A program made the translations under genes and the position numbers. A stretch of DNA of 64,000 nucleotides from Nematostella vectensis (Eukaryota; Cnidaria; Anthozoa; Actiniaria; Edwardsiidae): NCBI RefSeq assembly GCF_932526225.1, contig NC_064039.1, positions 8,755,001-8,819,000 of the forward strand. Reading direction: 5' to 3'. Below are positions 1 through 14,040 of this stretch, in pieces (position 1 is the first letter of the stretch; the number at the start of each line of letters is the position of its first letter). The notes below the pieces were generated by a model. The model had not been told where the DNA came from and did no database searches. It saw nothing but the letters and a program-made list of their open reading frames with translations.

Positions 1-3000
1 GCCACACACTCGACAAGTACGCCATGTAGCTACAAAATGATAAATACACGTGAGATGAGCCACACACTCGACAAGTACGCCATGTAGCTACAAAATGATA
101 AATACACGTGAGATAAGCCACACACTATCGACAAGTACGCCATGTAGCCACAAAATGATAAATACACGTGAGATGAGCCACACACTCGACAAGTACGCCA
201 TGTAGCTACAAAATTAGAATACACGTGAGATAAGCCACACACTCGACAAGTACGCCATGTAGTTACAAAATTAAAATATACGTGAGATAAGCCACACACT
301 CGACAAGTACGCCATGTAGCTACAAAATTAAAATATACGTGAGATAAGCCACACACTATCGACAAGTACCCCATGTAGCTACAAAATGATAAATACACGT
401 GAGATAAGCCACACACTCGACAAGTACGCCATGTAGCTACAAAATGAAAAAAACGTGAGATATGCCACACACTCGACAAGTACGCCATGCAGCCACAAAA
501 TTAGAATATACGTGAGATAAGCCACACACTCGACAAGTACGCCATGTAGCTACAAAATGATGAATACACGTGAGATAAGCCACACACTCGACGAGTACGC
601 TATGTAGCCACAAAATTGAAATATACGTGAGATAAGCCACACACTCGACAAGTACCCCATGTAGCTACAAAATGACAAATACACGTGAGATGAGCCACAC
701 ACTCGACAAGTACGCCATGTAGCTACAAAATTAAAATATACGTGAGATAAGCCACACACTCGACTAGTACGCCATGTAGCTTCAAAATGATAAATACACG
801 TGAGATAAGCCACACACCCGACAAGTACGCCATGTAGCCGCAAAATGATAAATACACGTGAGATAAGCCACACACTCGACAAGTACGCCATGTAGCCACA
901 AAATTAAAATATACGTGAGATAAGCCACACACTCGACAAGTACCCCATGTAGCTACAAAATGATAAATACACATGAGATAAGCCACACACTCGACAAGTA
1001 CGCCATGTAGCCACAAAATGATAAATACACGTGAGATAAGCCACACACTCGACAAGTACCCCATGTAGCTACAAAATGAGAAATACACGTGAGATAAGCC
1101 ACACACTCGACTAGTACGCCATGTAGCCACAAAATGATAAATACAAGTGAGATAAGCCACACACTCGACAAGTACGCCATGTAGCTACAAAATGAGAAAT
1201 ACACGTGAGATAAGCCACACACTCGACAAGTACCCCATGTAGCTACAAAATGATAAATACACGTGAGATAAGCCACACACTCGACAAGTACGCCATGTAG
1301 CCACAAAATGATAAATACACGTGAGATGAGCCACACACTCGACAAGTACGCCATGTAGCTACAAAATTAAAATATACGTGAGATAAGCCACACACTCGAC
1401 AAGTACGCCATGTAGCTACAAAATGATAAATACACGTGAGATAAGCCACATACTCGACAAGTACGCCATGTAGCTACAAAATGAAAAAAAACGTGAGATA
1501 TGCCACACACTCGACAAGTACGCCATGCAGCCACAAAATTAGAATATACGTGAGATAAGCCACACACTCGACGAGTACGCCATGTAGCCACAAAATGATA
1601 AATACAAGTGAGATAAGCCACACACTCGACAAGTACGCCATGTAGCTACAAAATGATAAATACACGTGAGATAAGCCACACACCCGACAAGTACGCCATG
1701 TAGCCACAAAATTAAAATATACGTGAGATAAGCCACACACTCGACAAGTACGCCATGTAGCCACAAAATTAAAATACACGTGAGATAAGCCACACACTCG
1801 ACAAGTACGCCATGTAGCTACAAAATGATAAATACACGTGAGATAAGCCACACACTCGACAAGTACGCCATGTAGCCACAAAATTAAAATATACGTGAGA
1901 TAAGCCACACACTCGACAAGTACGCCATGTAGCCACAAAATTGAAATATACGTGAGATATGCCACACACTCGACAAGTACCCCATGTAGCTACAAAATGA
2001 TAAATACACGTGAGATAAGCCACACACTCGACAAGTACGCCATGTAGCTACAAAATGAAAAAAAACGTGAGATATGCCACACACTCGACAAGTACGCCAT
2101 GCAGCCACAAAATTAGAATATACGTGAGATGAACCACACATCCGACAAGTACGCCATGTAGCACAAAATTAAAATACAAGTAGGATAAGCCACAGTCGAC
2201 AAGTACGCCATGTAGCTACAAAATGGAAATACAAGTGAGATAAGCCACACACTCGACAAGTACGCCATTTAGCTACAAAATGATAAATACAAGTGAGATG
2301 AGCCACACACTCGACAAGTACGCCATGTAGCTACAAAATGATAAATACAAGTTAGATGAGCCACACACTCGACAAGTACGCCATGTAGCTACAAAATGAT
2401 AAATACACGTGAGATAAGCCACACACTATCGACAAGTACCCCATGTAGCTACAAAATGATAAATACACGTGAGATAAGCCACACACTCGACAAGTACGCC
2501 ATGTAGCTACAAAATGAAAAAAAACGTGAGATATGCCACACACTCGACAAGTACGCCATGCAGCCACAAAATTAGAATATACGTGAGATAAGCCACACAC
2601 TCGACAAGTACGCCATGTAGCTACAAAATGATAAATACACGTGAGATAAGCCACACACCCGACAAGTACGCCATGTAGCCACAAAATTAAAATATACGTG
2701 AGATAAGCCACACACTCGACAAGTACGCCATGTAGCCACAAAATTAAAATACACGTGAGATAAGCCACACACTCGACAAGTACGCCATGTAGCTACAAAA
2801 TGATAAATACACGTGAGATAAGCCACACACTATCGACAAGTACCCCATGTAGCTACAAAATGATAAATACACGTGAGATAAGCCACACACTCGACAAGTA
2901 CGCCATGTAGCTACAAAATGAAAAAAAACGTGAGATATGCCACACACTCGACAAGTACGCCATGCAGCCACAAAATTAGAATATACGTGAGATAAGCCAC

Positions 3001-6000
3001 ACACTCGACGAGTACGCCATGTAGCCACAAAATGATAAATACAAGTGAGATAAGCCACACACTCGACAAGTACGCCATGTAGCTACAAAATGATAAATAC
3101 ACGTGAGATAAGCCACACACCCGACAAGTACGCCATGTAGCCACAAAATTAAAATATACGTGAGATAAGCCACACACTCGACAAGTACGCCATGTAGCCA
3201 CAAAATTAAAATACACGTGAGATAAGCCACACACTCGACAAGTACGCCATGTAGCTACAAAATGATAAATACACGTGAGATAAGCCACACACTCGACAAG
3301 TACGCCATGTAGCCACAAAATTAAAATATACGTGAGATAAGCCACACACTCGACAAGTACGCCATGTAGCCACAAAATTGAAATATACGTGAGATATGCC
3401 ACACACTCGACAAGTACCCCATGTAGCTACAAAATGATAAATACACGTGAGATAAGCCACACACTCGACAAGTACGCCATGTAGCTACAAAATGAAAAAA
3501 AACGTGAGATATGCCACACACTCGACAAGTACGCCATGCAGCCACAAAATTAGAATATACGTGAGATAAGCCACACACTCGACAAGTACGCCATGTAGCT
3601 ACAAAATGATAAATACACGTGAGATGAGCCACACACTCGACAAGTACGCCATGTAGCTACAAAATGATAAATACACGTGAGATGAGCCACACACTCGACA
3701 AGTACGCCATGCAGCCACAAAATTAAAATATACGTGAGATAAGCCACACACTCGACAAGTACGCCATGTAGCTACAAAATGATAAATACACGTGAGATAA
3801 GCCACACACTCGACAAGTACGCCATGCAGCCACAAAATTAAAATATACGTGAGATAAGCCACACACTCGACAAGTACGCCATGTAGCTACAAAATGATAA
3901 ATACACGTGAGATGAGCCACACACTCGACAAGTACGCCATGTAGCTACAAAATGATAAATACACGTGAGATAAGCCACACACTATCGACAAGTACGCCAT
4001 GTAGCCACAAAATGATAAATACACGTGAGATGAGCCACACACTCGACAAGTACGCCATGTAGCTACAAAATTAGAATACACGTGAGATAAGCCACACACT
4101 CGACAAGTACGCCATGTAGTTACAAAATTAAAATATACGTGAGATAAGCCACACACTCGACAAGTACGCCATGTAGCTACAAAATTAAAATATACGTGAG
4201 ATAAGCCACACACTATCGACAAGTACCCCATGTAGCTACAAAATGATAAATACACGTGAGATAAGCCACACACTCGACAAGTACGCCATGTAGCTACAAA
4301 ATGAAAAAAACGTGAGATATGCCACACACTCGACAAGTACGCCATGCAGCCACAAAATTAGAATATACGTGAGATAAGCCACACACTCGACAAGTACGCC
4401 ATGTAGCTACAAAATGATGAATACACGTGAGATAAGCCACACACTCGACGAGTACGCTATGTAGCCACAAAATTGAAATATACGTGAGATAAGCCACACA
4501 CTCGACAAGTACCCCATGTAGCTACAAAATGACAAATACACGTGAGATGAGCCACACACTCGACAAGTACGCCATGTAGCTACAAAATTAAAATATACGT
4601 GAGATAAGCCACACACTCGACTAGTACGCCATGTAGCTTCAAAATGATAAATACACGTGAGATAAGCCACACACCCGACAAGTACGCCATGTAGCCGCAA
4701 AATGATAAATACACGTGAGATAAGCCACACACTCGACAAGTACGCCATGTAGCCACAAAATTAAAATATACGTGAGATAAGCCACACACTCGACAAGTAC
4801 CCCATGTAGCTACAAAATGATAAATACACATGAGATAAGCCACACACTCGACAAGTACGCCATGTAGCCACAAAATGATAAATACACGTGAGATAAGCCA
4901 CACACTCGACAAGTACCCCATGTAGCTACAAAATGAGAAATACACGTGAGATAAGCCACACACTCGACTAGTACGCCATGTAGCCACAAAATGATAAATA
5001 CAAGTGAGATAAGCCACACACTCGACAAGTACGCCATGTAGCTACAAAATGAGAAATACACGTGAGATAAGCCACACACTCGACAAGTACCCCATGTAGC
5101 TACAAAATGATAAATACACGTGAGATAAGCCACACACTCGACAAGTACGCCATGTAGCCACAAAATGATAAATACACGTGAGATGAGCCACACACTCGAC
5201 AAGTACGCCATGTAGCTACAAAATTAAAATATACGTGAGATAAGCCACACACTCGACAAGTACGCCATGTAGCTACAAAATGATAAATACACGTGAGATA
5301 AGCCACATACTCGACAAGTACGCCATGTAGCTACAAAATGATAAATACACGTGAGATAAGCCACACACTCGACAAGTACGCCATGTAGCCACAAAATTAA
5401 AATATACGTGAGATATGCCACACACTCGACAAGTACCCCATGTAGCTACAAAATGACAAATACACGTGAGATAAGCCACACACTCGACAAGTACGCCATG
5501 TAGCTACAAAATGATAAATACACGTGAGATAAGCCACACACTCGACAAGTACGCCATGTAGCACAAAATTAAAATACAAGTGGGATGAGCCACACACTCG
5601 ACAAGTACGCCATGTAGCTACAAAATGAAAATACAAGTGAGATAAGCCACACACTCGACAAGTACGCCATGTAGCTACAAAATGAAAATACAAGTGAGAT
5701 AAGCCACACACTCGACAAGTACCCCATGTAGCACAAAATTAAAATACACGTGAGATGAACCACACATCCGACAAGTACGCCATGTAGCACAAAATTAAAA
5801 TACAAGTAGGATAAGCCACAGTCGACAAGTACGCCATGTAGCTACAAAATGGAAATACAAGTGAGATAAGCCACACACTCGACAAGTACGCCATTTAGCT
5901 ACAAAATGATAAATACAAGTGAGATGAGCCACACACTCGACAAGTACGCCATGTAGCTACAAAATGATAAATACAAGTTAGATGAGCCACACACTCGACA

Positions 6001-6232
6001 AGTACGCCATGTAGCTACAAAATGACAAATACACGTGAGATAAGCCACACACTCGACAAGTACGCCATTTAGCTACAAAATGAAAAATACACGTGAGATA
6101 AGCCACACTATCGACAAGTACCCCATGTAGCTACAAAATGATAAATACAAGTTAGATGAGCCACACACTCGACAAGTACGCCATGTAGCCACAAAATGAT
6201 AAATACACGTGAGATGAGCCACACATAGCCTC
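1..6232. repeat. 57/58-bp minisatellite array with higher-order duplications
   Basis: About 108 head-to-tail units fill the left edge and the array continues off the window. The common unit is 58 bp; a 57-bp variant differs in the segment after ACAAAA. Most 58-bp units contain ATACACGTGAGAT, hence a CACGTG palindrome, while the short variant carries TATACGTGAG. Blocks are re-duplicated: about 1.4-1.5 kb from position 30 recurs 3,857 bp downstream, a block near 1474-2140 recurs 1,437 bp downstream, and an irregular block at 2131 recurs at 5757. The long minus-strand reading frames here are a by-product of a unit length that is not a multiple of three and contains few stops; they have no coding character. 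Confidence 0.97.
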
Positions 6233-6360
6233 GTCCCCAGGCTACTCAGTTGCTGTCAGCTCCTGGATGCTTTGCGCGCAGACTCACACTTTCCAATAAA
6301 AAATGATAAATGCATGTGAGATAAGCCACACACTGGCGCTCAATGGCGCGAGTCCCAAAC
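6233..6360. other. Array edge with one stray, diverged minisatellite fragment
   Basis: The array stops at about 6232. After roughly 65 bp of unrelated sequence a single decayed partial unit (AAAATGATAAATGCATGTGA, about 6300-6333) reappears and then ends in unique sequence containing TGGCGCTCAATGGCGCGAGT. An insertion into the last repeat units would explain this; nothing coding is seen. Confidence 0.6.
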
Positions 6361-6730
6361 AAAACATCCAACTCCTTTCGGCTAATTGAATTCAAGCAAG
6401 TAACCAGGATATTCTTAATCAAATATCGTCAATAATATATCAGACTTCATTCGTAGTTTTTTATTTTGAAGTTTTCTTGGAAATTAACCGCTGTATTTTT
6501 AATGATAAACAATAACAAAGAAATGGGTGACATTCTTTAAACTCAAATTTGGCCGCGTATTGAAATCAATGTAGTCGTTTTGTTTTTAAAGTCAAAGTGA
6601 AGATGTTTATTCATTAGTTTAAAGTGCCAGATGAAACTCTTGATATTTCTTTTTATACGATGTTATTACGCTTTAACCCTGCGACAACCAATCCGCAATA
6701 AGAACATTGGAGGAATATACAGCTTACAAG
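6361..6730. other. Gene-free AT-rich spacer
   Basis: No reading frame, repeat or recognisable signal was found here. Confidence 0.5.
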
Positions 6731-7075
6731 AGGAATATATTGTTTTTTTCAGGCGGATCTATTGCGTTTGTGATGATGATGCCATATGAGGCATCCGCAG
6801 CTGCCAGAAAGTCACGCAAGCAGGAGTGACAGTCACGCATCCAATATATTGCTTATTAGGCAGGTACTATGCGTTTGTGATGACGATGCCATATGAGTCG
6901 TCCGCAGCTGCCAGACCGTCACGAATGTAACGAGTGACAGTCACGCATGTAATGAGTGAAAGTCACGCATACAACGAGTGACAGTCACGCATGTAACGAG
7001 TTAAAGTCGTGCATACAACGAGTGACAGTCATGATGTTACGAGTGACATTCACGCATACAACGAGTACATGTACA
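6731..7075. repeat. Two 107-bp copies followed by a 22-bp tandem repeat
   Basis: A segment containing GCGTTTGTGATGATGATGCC and CCGCAGCTGCCAGA at about 6764-6840 recurs 107 bp later with scattered differences. The second copy runs into about seven 22-bp units of the type GAGTGACAGTCACGCATGTA, ending near 7070. GTGACAGTCAC inside the unit is a short imperfect palindrome. No gene is apparent. Confidence 0.8.
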
Positions 7076-8645
7076 AGTACTATCACCAAAAGACCATGTC
7101 AATGAGCCAAAAATTCGAGATATCGAGTTATTAGTATCCACCTCTTTAGCCTTGAAGAAAACATATAATAAAAGATATTATAATAAAATATAATATGATA
7201 AATTAATCATCAGCCAGAAAAGTTCAAAAGAGAACGACATTCTGCTATTTTCTTTTCTTTTTTGCTTTTCTTTTGATCACCTGATACTTCTCTATATCGG
7301 CTCATATGTTTGATGACCAGTTTAAAAACAAGCGGATTACTGCGTTCGCGCCTTCTCGCTTGCACCGCTGGAAATAGAGCCCACTTTCCTAAAGATTTCT
7401 AGTCCGTTGAATATTGTTATGCACACTGTGAACCTTTCCAGAATAAAATTTTAGAGCAGAACAAAAGCATGTATATAACATTTAGCTCTCGGAAGATATT
7501 TCGCCACTATCTACCTCAATGGAAATTGTATAATTGTTAACTATATACCAGTACCAAATAATTGTTATAATTGTTAACTATATACAAAATATATTCCCTG
7601 TTTTCCTTTTTACCAAATAAGGAGCTAAGCGCAGTGTGTACTTGAGCCTTCCACTCAATAAGCAATCAGATAGACAACCATGTTAATATTGTCATTAGAG
7701 CGATAGATGATGTCTGGTCAAGTTCATAAACAAGTGAAAACGCCGTAATTGCCGATTTTTTTCATAATTCTAATGCTGATATTACCAAAAATGAGTTATT
7801 GAAAAAAAGCTGGAATTAAATGGATGTTACGAACTATTTTTTAGCCATCAATCCTTATGGAAAAGTAATTTAAGAAAGCACACTTGTAATTTAAGAGAGC
7901 GCCATGGACATTTTTTTCTGCCAAAGAAATACGATCAATTTCGTTCCTATAGCCCACGTACCTTTGTGCCAGCGGCAAGGTACAAGGCTCTGGGATAATC
8001 AATTTTTTCACCAACAGAATCTGTTGGTTCCGGTTCTACTACGCATGTCCAAACAAAATTGCGATCGGAAAGACAAGGTTATCGATCCAATTCGCGCTTG
8101 ACAAATTAAGTCGAAGATTTTACCTTGTGAAGTCAGTTATCGCTGATAGAAAGGATGGTTTTGGTGTATACGTTGGCAACCGGTAACGATAAAGCATTTC
8201 TAATTCACGAAGTGCTTGGATTTGCCTACGATTTGGAGCGCAAATCCAGTTCAATCATTACTGATTTCGCCCTTGAATGTCTCAATGGAGGACCAGATCA
8301 AAAAGCTTCGCTCCCGCATTAATTTCTGTGCCCAGAGGCATGCGAGGACTCCGTCGCTTCACGATGTAAATATTATATTCGTTAACGGACGGGGATTTTG
8401 ATTCTATTGCCCTTCGCGTTGTCTCTTGTTGGAGAGCCGACGCACATCTTCGGGGACCCAGGGCGTCGCGGAGATCGGACACACAGGGAGCGCGCGAGAT
8501 CTCGAATACAGCAGAACTCACTTTAAAAGCGTTATGTATTCCGCCGAAATCATGACTGGCATATATATTACGACTTCGCATATCAGCGCCGTAGCATCAG
8601 GGCCCCCCAATATTTTCAAAAATCATAAGAAAATGACCAGTAGGG
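7076..8645. other. Gene-free spacer
   Basis: Only short, unsupported frames occur on either strand. No splice-bounded exon or known domain was recognised. Confidence 0.4.
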
Positions 8646-9020
8646 GTGTGGCTGTGCCCCCCTTGTTTTCTTAATGTTTTTGTATCGTGCCCGCCCCCCA
8701 ATAATTCGACTTGCTACGGCTATGAGGCCGTTTCCTATGCGCATGCTCTATGCAGCAAACTCGATAGCCAAAAGGAATCACCCGAAAAATTGCTTATCCC
8801 AGAGCCTTGTACCTTGCCGCTGGCAATAAGGTATGTGGGCTCTGAGAACGAGATTGAAATACGCTTAGATGAAATGGTCCGCGGATTTGCTGTTGCCATG
8901 CGCACATGCGTATCGGATCCTTTAGGACTGCGTGTTTCCGAGGCAATCAATCTTGACAAATACTTCCTGCTTCACGCTCAATGTTTATATTTGGAGAATG
9001 TTGACTCCAGACTGCTGTAA
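8646..9020 (+). CDS. Unrecognised ORF or terminal exon candidate
   Basis: An open frame of up to 124 codons. From about 8750 on the composition looks protein-like, with charged stretches such as ENEIEIRLDEMVRGFAVAMR, and the frame ends in TAA overlapping TAATAAA at about 9018, which could serve as a poly(A) signal. The first 30 residues look like non-coding sequence, so a terminal exon starting at an internal acceptor is as likely as a free-standing gene. No family was recognised and no upstream exon could be linked. It may be chance. Confidence 0.2.
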   Translation: MWLCPPCFLNVFVSCPPPNNSTCYGYEAVSYAHALCSKLDSQKESPEKLLIPEPCTLPLAIRYVGSENEIEIRLDEMVRGFAVAMRTCVSDPLGLRVSEAINLDKYFLLHAQCLYLENVDSRLL

Positions 9021-9519
9021 TAAATCAACTCCTACATCTATATTCTAATTCTCGAGAGATAACCTCCCCGTACTTGCATAAAGTGTATTTGCATAGATAT
9101 CTTTGATACGCTGTCTTTATTCACGAGAAATTCCTGCCAAATGATCAAATTACGTAGGTTTTGTGATAGCTGGACACATTGTAAATAATTGTGATTGGGG
9201 GAAGCCTCTCAAAAGACATGTTAAGCTCGCTGGGCGAAATTCTATTTGTCGAGAAGGACAGGAAATTGATCGAGGTAAGAGGGTGTATGTACGATTTCTA
9301 AAGAGTATGAATTAAGAGACATGGTCATTTTTCTTCAATCGCGCCTTTGGCCTCTGCCAAACAAGGATGGCGTAATATCTTCCCCGCGTAATTTCGTAGG
9401 CACATGTGTTAATGTACCCTAAATATAACCTGTCATCACTGGGAGCCTAGTGCAACTGTAGTCTCCTTGCAGTCCAACGCCCGTGAGATCGCCACGCAAC
9501 GAAACTTGCGTCTACTGGA
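9021..9519. other. Gene-free spacer
   Basis: No reading frame, repeat or recognisable signal was found. Confidence 0.4.
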
Positions 9520-9642
9520 ATGAGCGTTCGAAGAAAGAAGAGCACTATCGGTTCGTTTAGGAGAAAAAACTCAAAATCTCCGAACTACCTGAATTTTCCT
9601 GATGAAAATGGACTTTTTGGGGATGAACGGCGAAGGCGAGTG
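9520..9642 (+). CDS. Possible first coding exon with a basic N-terminus
   Basis: An ATG opens a frame beginning MSVRRKKSTIGSFRRKNSKS and running about 41 codons to a good donor (GTG|GTATGTC) in phase 0. A Ser/Arg/Lys-rich start would suit an alternative N-terminus of the calcium-channel beta subunit downstream on the same strand, but no SH3 exons connect the two, so this assignment is inference only. It could equally be a chance ORF. Confidence 0.2.
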
Positions 9643-11405
9643 GTATGTCAAACAATTACATGTTTTTATATGGCTTCCTTTAGGAAATTACTAAAAATAT
9701 GCTCTTAATTCTGTCTTAGTTTATTGTAAATCAATGATCGTTCCGCAGTGCAATACCTAATAAGGAAAACAACAGAAAGAATAGCGTTAAGAAAAAGTAG
9801 AAGGTGTCTTTTATCGCGAGCCATAAGACGGTAAATCTCTATATCTTTCAAATGTGTTAAGATAAAAGCAGGCAAGCAATCTACTCAGGAATACTGCACG
9901 GGCACGACCTAATTATTACTTTCTATCACATGTTGAAGAATCGCAAAACAAGGATCGTGCAGAAAGGGCTTTGCGTATTTATTATTTCCTAAGTCAAATT
10001 GAGTCCGTAGTTAATTTATTTAGGGTATCCTGGCAGGTGTGGCTGTAAAACTACGGTACGAAATTCCACGGCGGTCTTTAACTTTTAATGCTATTGCTTG
10101 GCTTTGTTCCAAACTAAATACACGTGGAATTTTAGAAATGAAAGCAAGGGAGATGATCGGGAATCCCGGATCAGTTCGTATAACTACCAGGATTAAGTCG
10201 AAAACGGACTGAATTTGTTTAGTGCAAGGTCGAGCGATATCTATCTACGCGAAAATGTGAATATTTCATTTTGATTTTGTGGTTTAACAAATTTTTTATT
10301 GCAGCGCTTGCTCAAATTGCCAATCTTAGGAAGTTGAGAGTTGAGATATGATGACGAAAAATAAAGTCAATTTTTAAAAAGAAAAGCTTCAAAAGACAAC
10401 TTTTTGACTGAATTCCGAATTCAGATTCAATGTAACGCATCTATATGCAAAACTAGAAAGGCCTTATTTACATGAGGCAAACTCAATTCCCCGACAATTA
10501 TAAGAACAATAACTTAAAAATTTTCATTTTATAGATGCTTCTAGAAAATTGAATTCACCTCACTCGGTTTCTTTTTTCCAAATCTGATATTATCTCCAGT
10601 GTTTGAGTATTTCGTAACAAGATGCAACGATCTTGAAGGTGTCGACATAAATAAAACGGTTAGATAGAGGAGCACCTGATTTTATTACGAAATCCTACCC
10701 CGCACAACTTGAGGAGTCCTCGCGCAATTTTTATCCAACTGGTGCCGAAATGTATAGAGAAATTTGACAACTATCAGTGCGAATGCCTCTTTTCCTTTGA
10801 GTACTCTTATAAACGAATGCTAATAGTTCTAGCATAAGGGAAGGTTAAGGTTGAATGCCATGTTTTTCTTACAAAAAATACGATTTAATGGCATCGCACT
10901 CTATTAGCCCTAAGCCGGAAAATAGCCTTAAATAATCGGTCCACGGTGATTGAAAGCACGCATATTTTACGAAAAACTTATTACGTATTTGAATTCATTA
11001 GCATTGAGCGTTTAGAAGCTCTGTTAGCGAAACCATGTGGGTAGGCCATTAGCATGGAGATGGTGTGGTGTGGGTATACAGGTATACCTCGCGGCTAACG
11101 CCAGGAGGAATTAGTTATCATGACTGACACCATGCGATTTGCAAACTGAGTGTTAAACGCGAGGGCGCGTGTGATAAGAGCTGTGGAATGTCTAACCATA
11201 TCAATAAAATCCATAGGTTCTTCGAGGGATGACATTAAAAGCCTTCTCGACATTGTCACAAAGTAAAACTCGAGGAAATGAAAGAAAACTAGTTTGCAAA
11301 CTCCTCGCCTTAGAAGAAGCCTTTTTTAAATAAAGAAAATAGTCTTTCAAGTTTTACATTTCGGTATATTCCGATATTTTAATATCTTAATATTTTAATA
11401 TCTTT
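9643..11405. other. Gene-free spacer
   Basis: AT-rich sequence with no convincing exon, repeat array or RNA gene on either strand. Confidence 0.4.
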
Positions 11406-11625
11406 AAAAAGAGCCTCTGCCAGCCACACCTTTGTTATTGTTTTCATTTAGTATTGGAACGCAAATGACATCTAAAAACAATTTTAATATTTTACTTTAC
11501 TTTATTTTATTTGCCAAATTCAATCGAAAATATCTTACTGGCTTCCCCGATCAGCCGGTGGAAAATATGGGAAACGACTCTTTCAGACTTCGTACTTTGC
11601 TAGGATGACAAAATGATAGCACATT
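11406..11625 (+). repeat. Dispersed repeat, copy 1
   Basis: This stretch resembles 20965-21185 in the same orientation: both contain a CCACACC(T/C)TTGTTATTGTTTT block followed, about 100-130 bp on, by CCAAATTCA(A/G)TCGAAAATATC and a CAGCCGRTGGAAA block. The two copies differ by several indels. They look like old members of an interspersed family; no terminal repeats were found. Confidence 0.6.
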
Positions 11626-14040
11626 AGGTGATGTTGAAGCCATTCTAACTCTAAGTACTAAAAACCAAACACAATTTCATTTTGAAGACGTCACAATCTT
11701 TTCTGACTATAATCATGACCAGCTTTATAAGGTCGTGATGATCCACTAAGGGATAGCAAAAGCGGAAAAAAAACATCCCCTAGAGAAAAGCAGTTTACCA
11801 AAAAGCTTGATCCGGCCTTGTAAAAGATAGGACGATCATCCCCGTCTACCTTTATGGAGATTTCCCCCAGGTTAAAAGCTTTCTTGACAGTTTCGAAAAT
11901 AATTTCGTTCCAAGCAAAAAAGATATGAAAGGGTTAAACCAAGCTATAGCTTGGCGCTGTCAACTCTGTGAAGCTCTTGATTTGATTATTTACAACAAAA
12001 GCCACAAATTGAGGTTACTTCTCCTGTTGAGATTTACTCTGTTTTGTTGTTGGAGGTAAAATCTAGTCCTGCTCGCTACTGTCTAGTTGGTGCAACACAG
12101 GCCTCCCAAACTTTGTAGTAGAACTTAAAAGTTTCATCATATGAAGATGCCGACAAAAAGACGTTACACAAAAACAATGTAGGGATCAAATGTCCTATTT
12201 CGCTTTGTTATGCGACCTTCGTTGCGACGCTGACTCGAAATTGTGCTGGGACAGACAGAAAGTTACATGATATTATACTTTAAATGAATCTGTCTCGCTT
12301 GTGTTACGCACCAACTTCGAATCCTGCAAATAACATTTTTGGCAATGAAATGGAAGTAATTACAGTCGATGTAGAGCGGTGTTTTGGGGCTTCTCTGCGA
12401 AAATAAAACCACCAAAGGTAAATTTGAGTTGCTCTCTATTGATCTACTGTGGGTATTCCCTCGTCAAACCACTTTTTCACTCGATTTATCCAGGGTAAGT
12501 AAATACATTTTTGGGCCAGCCAGCATGAAATATTTTTTCCTCACTTTGCTGATTTTTTTTCTGCTTTTGCCCCCCCCCCCCCCCCCCCCCATCACTAATG
12601 GTCCGTTCCTAATAGGTTCACGCGTTCTACTGACGTTTAATGTGTACGTGAGTAACTCAAGACTCCATCATTTTACATGTGTTTTCAAAAGGCAACCCAG
12701 GATTCAGCTGTTGTAGCGGTCGTCAATTTTACGACTACGAGTGATAAGAGGACTATCCCTTAGTAGATTGCCTGCTTTTATATGTGCGGTAATCGGCTTT
12801 TCAGGAACCGGTCCCCGGATACTTAGTAGCGCTTTCCAGTACTATAATCAGATGTAGTTGTATCGTCTATATTTCCACATTTTGGCCTATTTTACTAATC
12901 TCTAAGTCGTCTATAAGCATCAAAAACGACCTTGTGGAACTCCGAAGTGGACTGCATATCAAGAAAATTTAGCCAAAAGTTGTCGTTTTTGCCAAACGGC
13001 GGTCACTTCCATATAAGGAAACTAATATATTCCTTTTTTTGGAAAAACTGTATGATTCTTGGCAATCTTAAGGTTGCCGTACCGCAGGTGCTTCGTAAAC
13101 TTTATGACTTGTATCCAGAAAAGAAAAGCAGTGACTGCGATCTTTTTTTTAAAAGAAACTAAGACTTCTCGGTACCAGTCCCTCAAAACGACTTCTTCAT
13201 ATGTGCCCCACTCTGAGTTGGCGTCCCTCAGAGAATGTTAGAAACGGTCACAAAAAAAATAATAATCCAATTTGTTATTTCTACAGGCACATCTAACATG
13301 GCTAGCTTTAGAACAAGGGTTCTATAATCTATAAGATCTATAAGATTTAATGACCAAGTACCGATGTCTGGCTGTGGCATCGAGTTAATGTGTTCTCTTT
13401 ATTCTTACGAATAAATTGTACTCATCAGACCCATAACCACCTTCGGTCCTAGAACTGCATTTCCCTTTTCCGTACCACCAACAGTACTTGTGTTTTGAAT
13501 AGATGTATGACCGAAGCAAGTCATAGGCTAGTTGTGTGTTGTATGTGAATAACAATAAGAAAGGATTGTAAATAGAGAATAAATAATTACGATTTATTGG
13601 CGGTTGAGATCCTTTCTTTTTGACTTCTCCATTCTTATAAAACACTGACAAGAGAGTATGATGTAAGAGAACTATCTAGACATTAGTCAATGGAATTAGT
13701 TTGGGAAACAACTACCCCACTATCCTTGACCCAAAGGTACGGACTTATTACAGAAGCAGTCTATATTCATTCGCACATTTTTATGACGCTATGTTTTGAA
13801 CTAATACCAATCACGTGCCACCGAAGATTCCAATTATTCTTAGCTTCCCGTATAGCATTGCGCACTACGAGTTCCCAGCAGAATCTCCCATGAGAAGTAT
13901 TTCATGTAGGAAAAGAAAAAAAAAACGCATTTTTTATCGCTGGATTGTGCTTCTTTAAAAGACGTAATTTAATAAAAGATGAGGGTAAATTGAGAATGTT
14001 GTAATAATCCAGCCCCATCTTTTTTACGCAAACAGTGCGG
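11626..14040. other. Gene-free spacer with a poly-C tract
   Basis: No supported gene. A run of about 20 C lies near 12571-12590 behind a T-rich stretch. Short frames at 12384-12716 and 12932-13162 show no domain and no convincing splice context. Confidence 0.4.

Noticed and set aside
30-5805. Many long minus-strand reading frames of the type MAYLSSVWLISRVF
   Set aside because: They are produced by a 57/58-bp repeat read in rotating frames; identical frames recur only because whole repeat blocks were duplicated.
1-6232. CRISPR-like array
   Set aside because: Units are contiguous with no unique spacers, and the surrounding genes are animal genes with introns.
8840-8960. GFAVAMRT in the 8646-9020 frame as the FAVRTNV strand of the beta-subunit SH3 domain
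   Set aside because: The resemblance is limited to a few residues and the downstream sequence does not continue as an SH3 domain.
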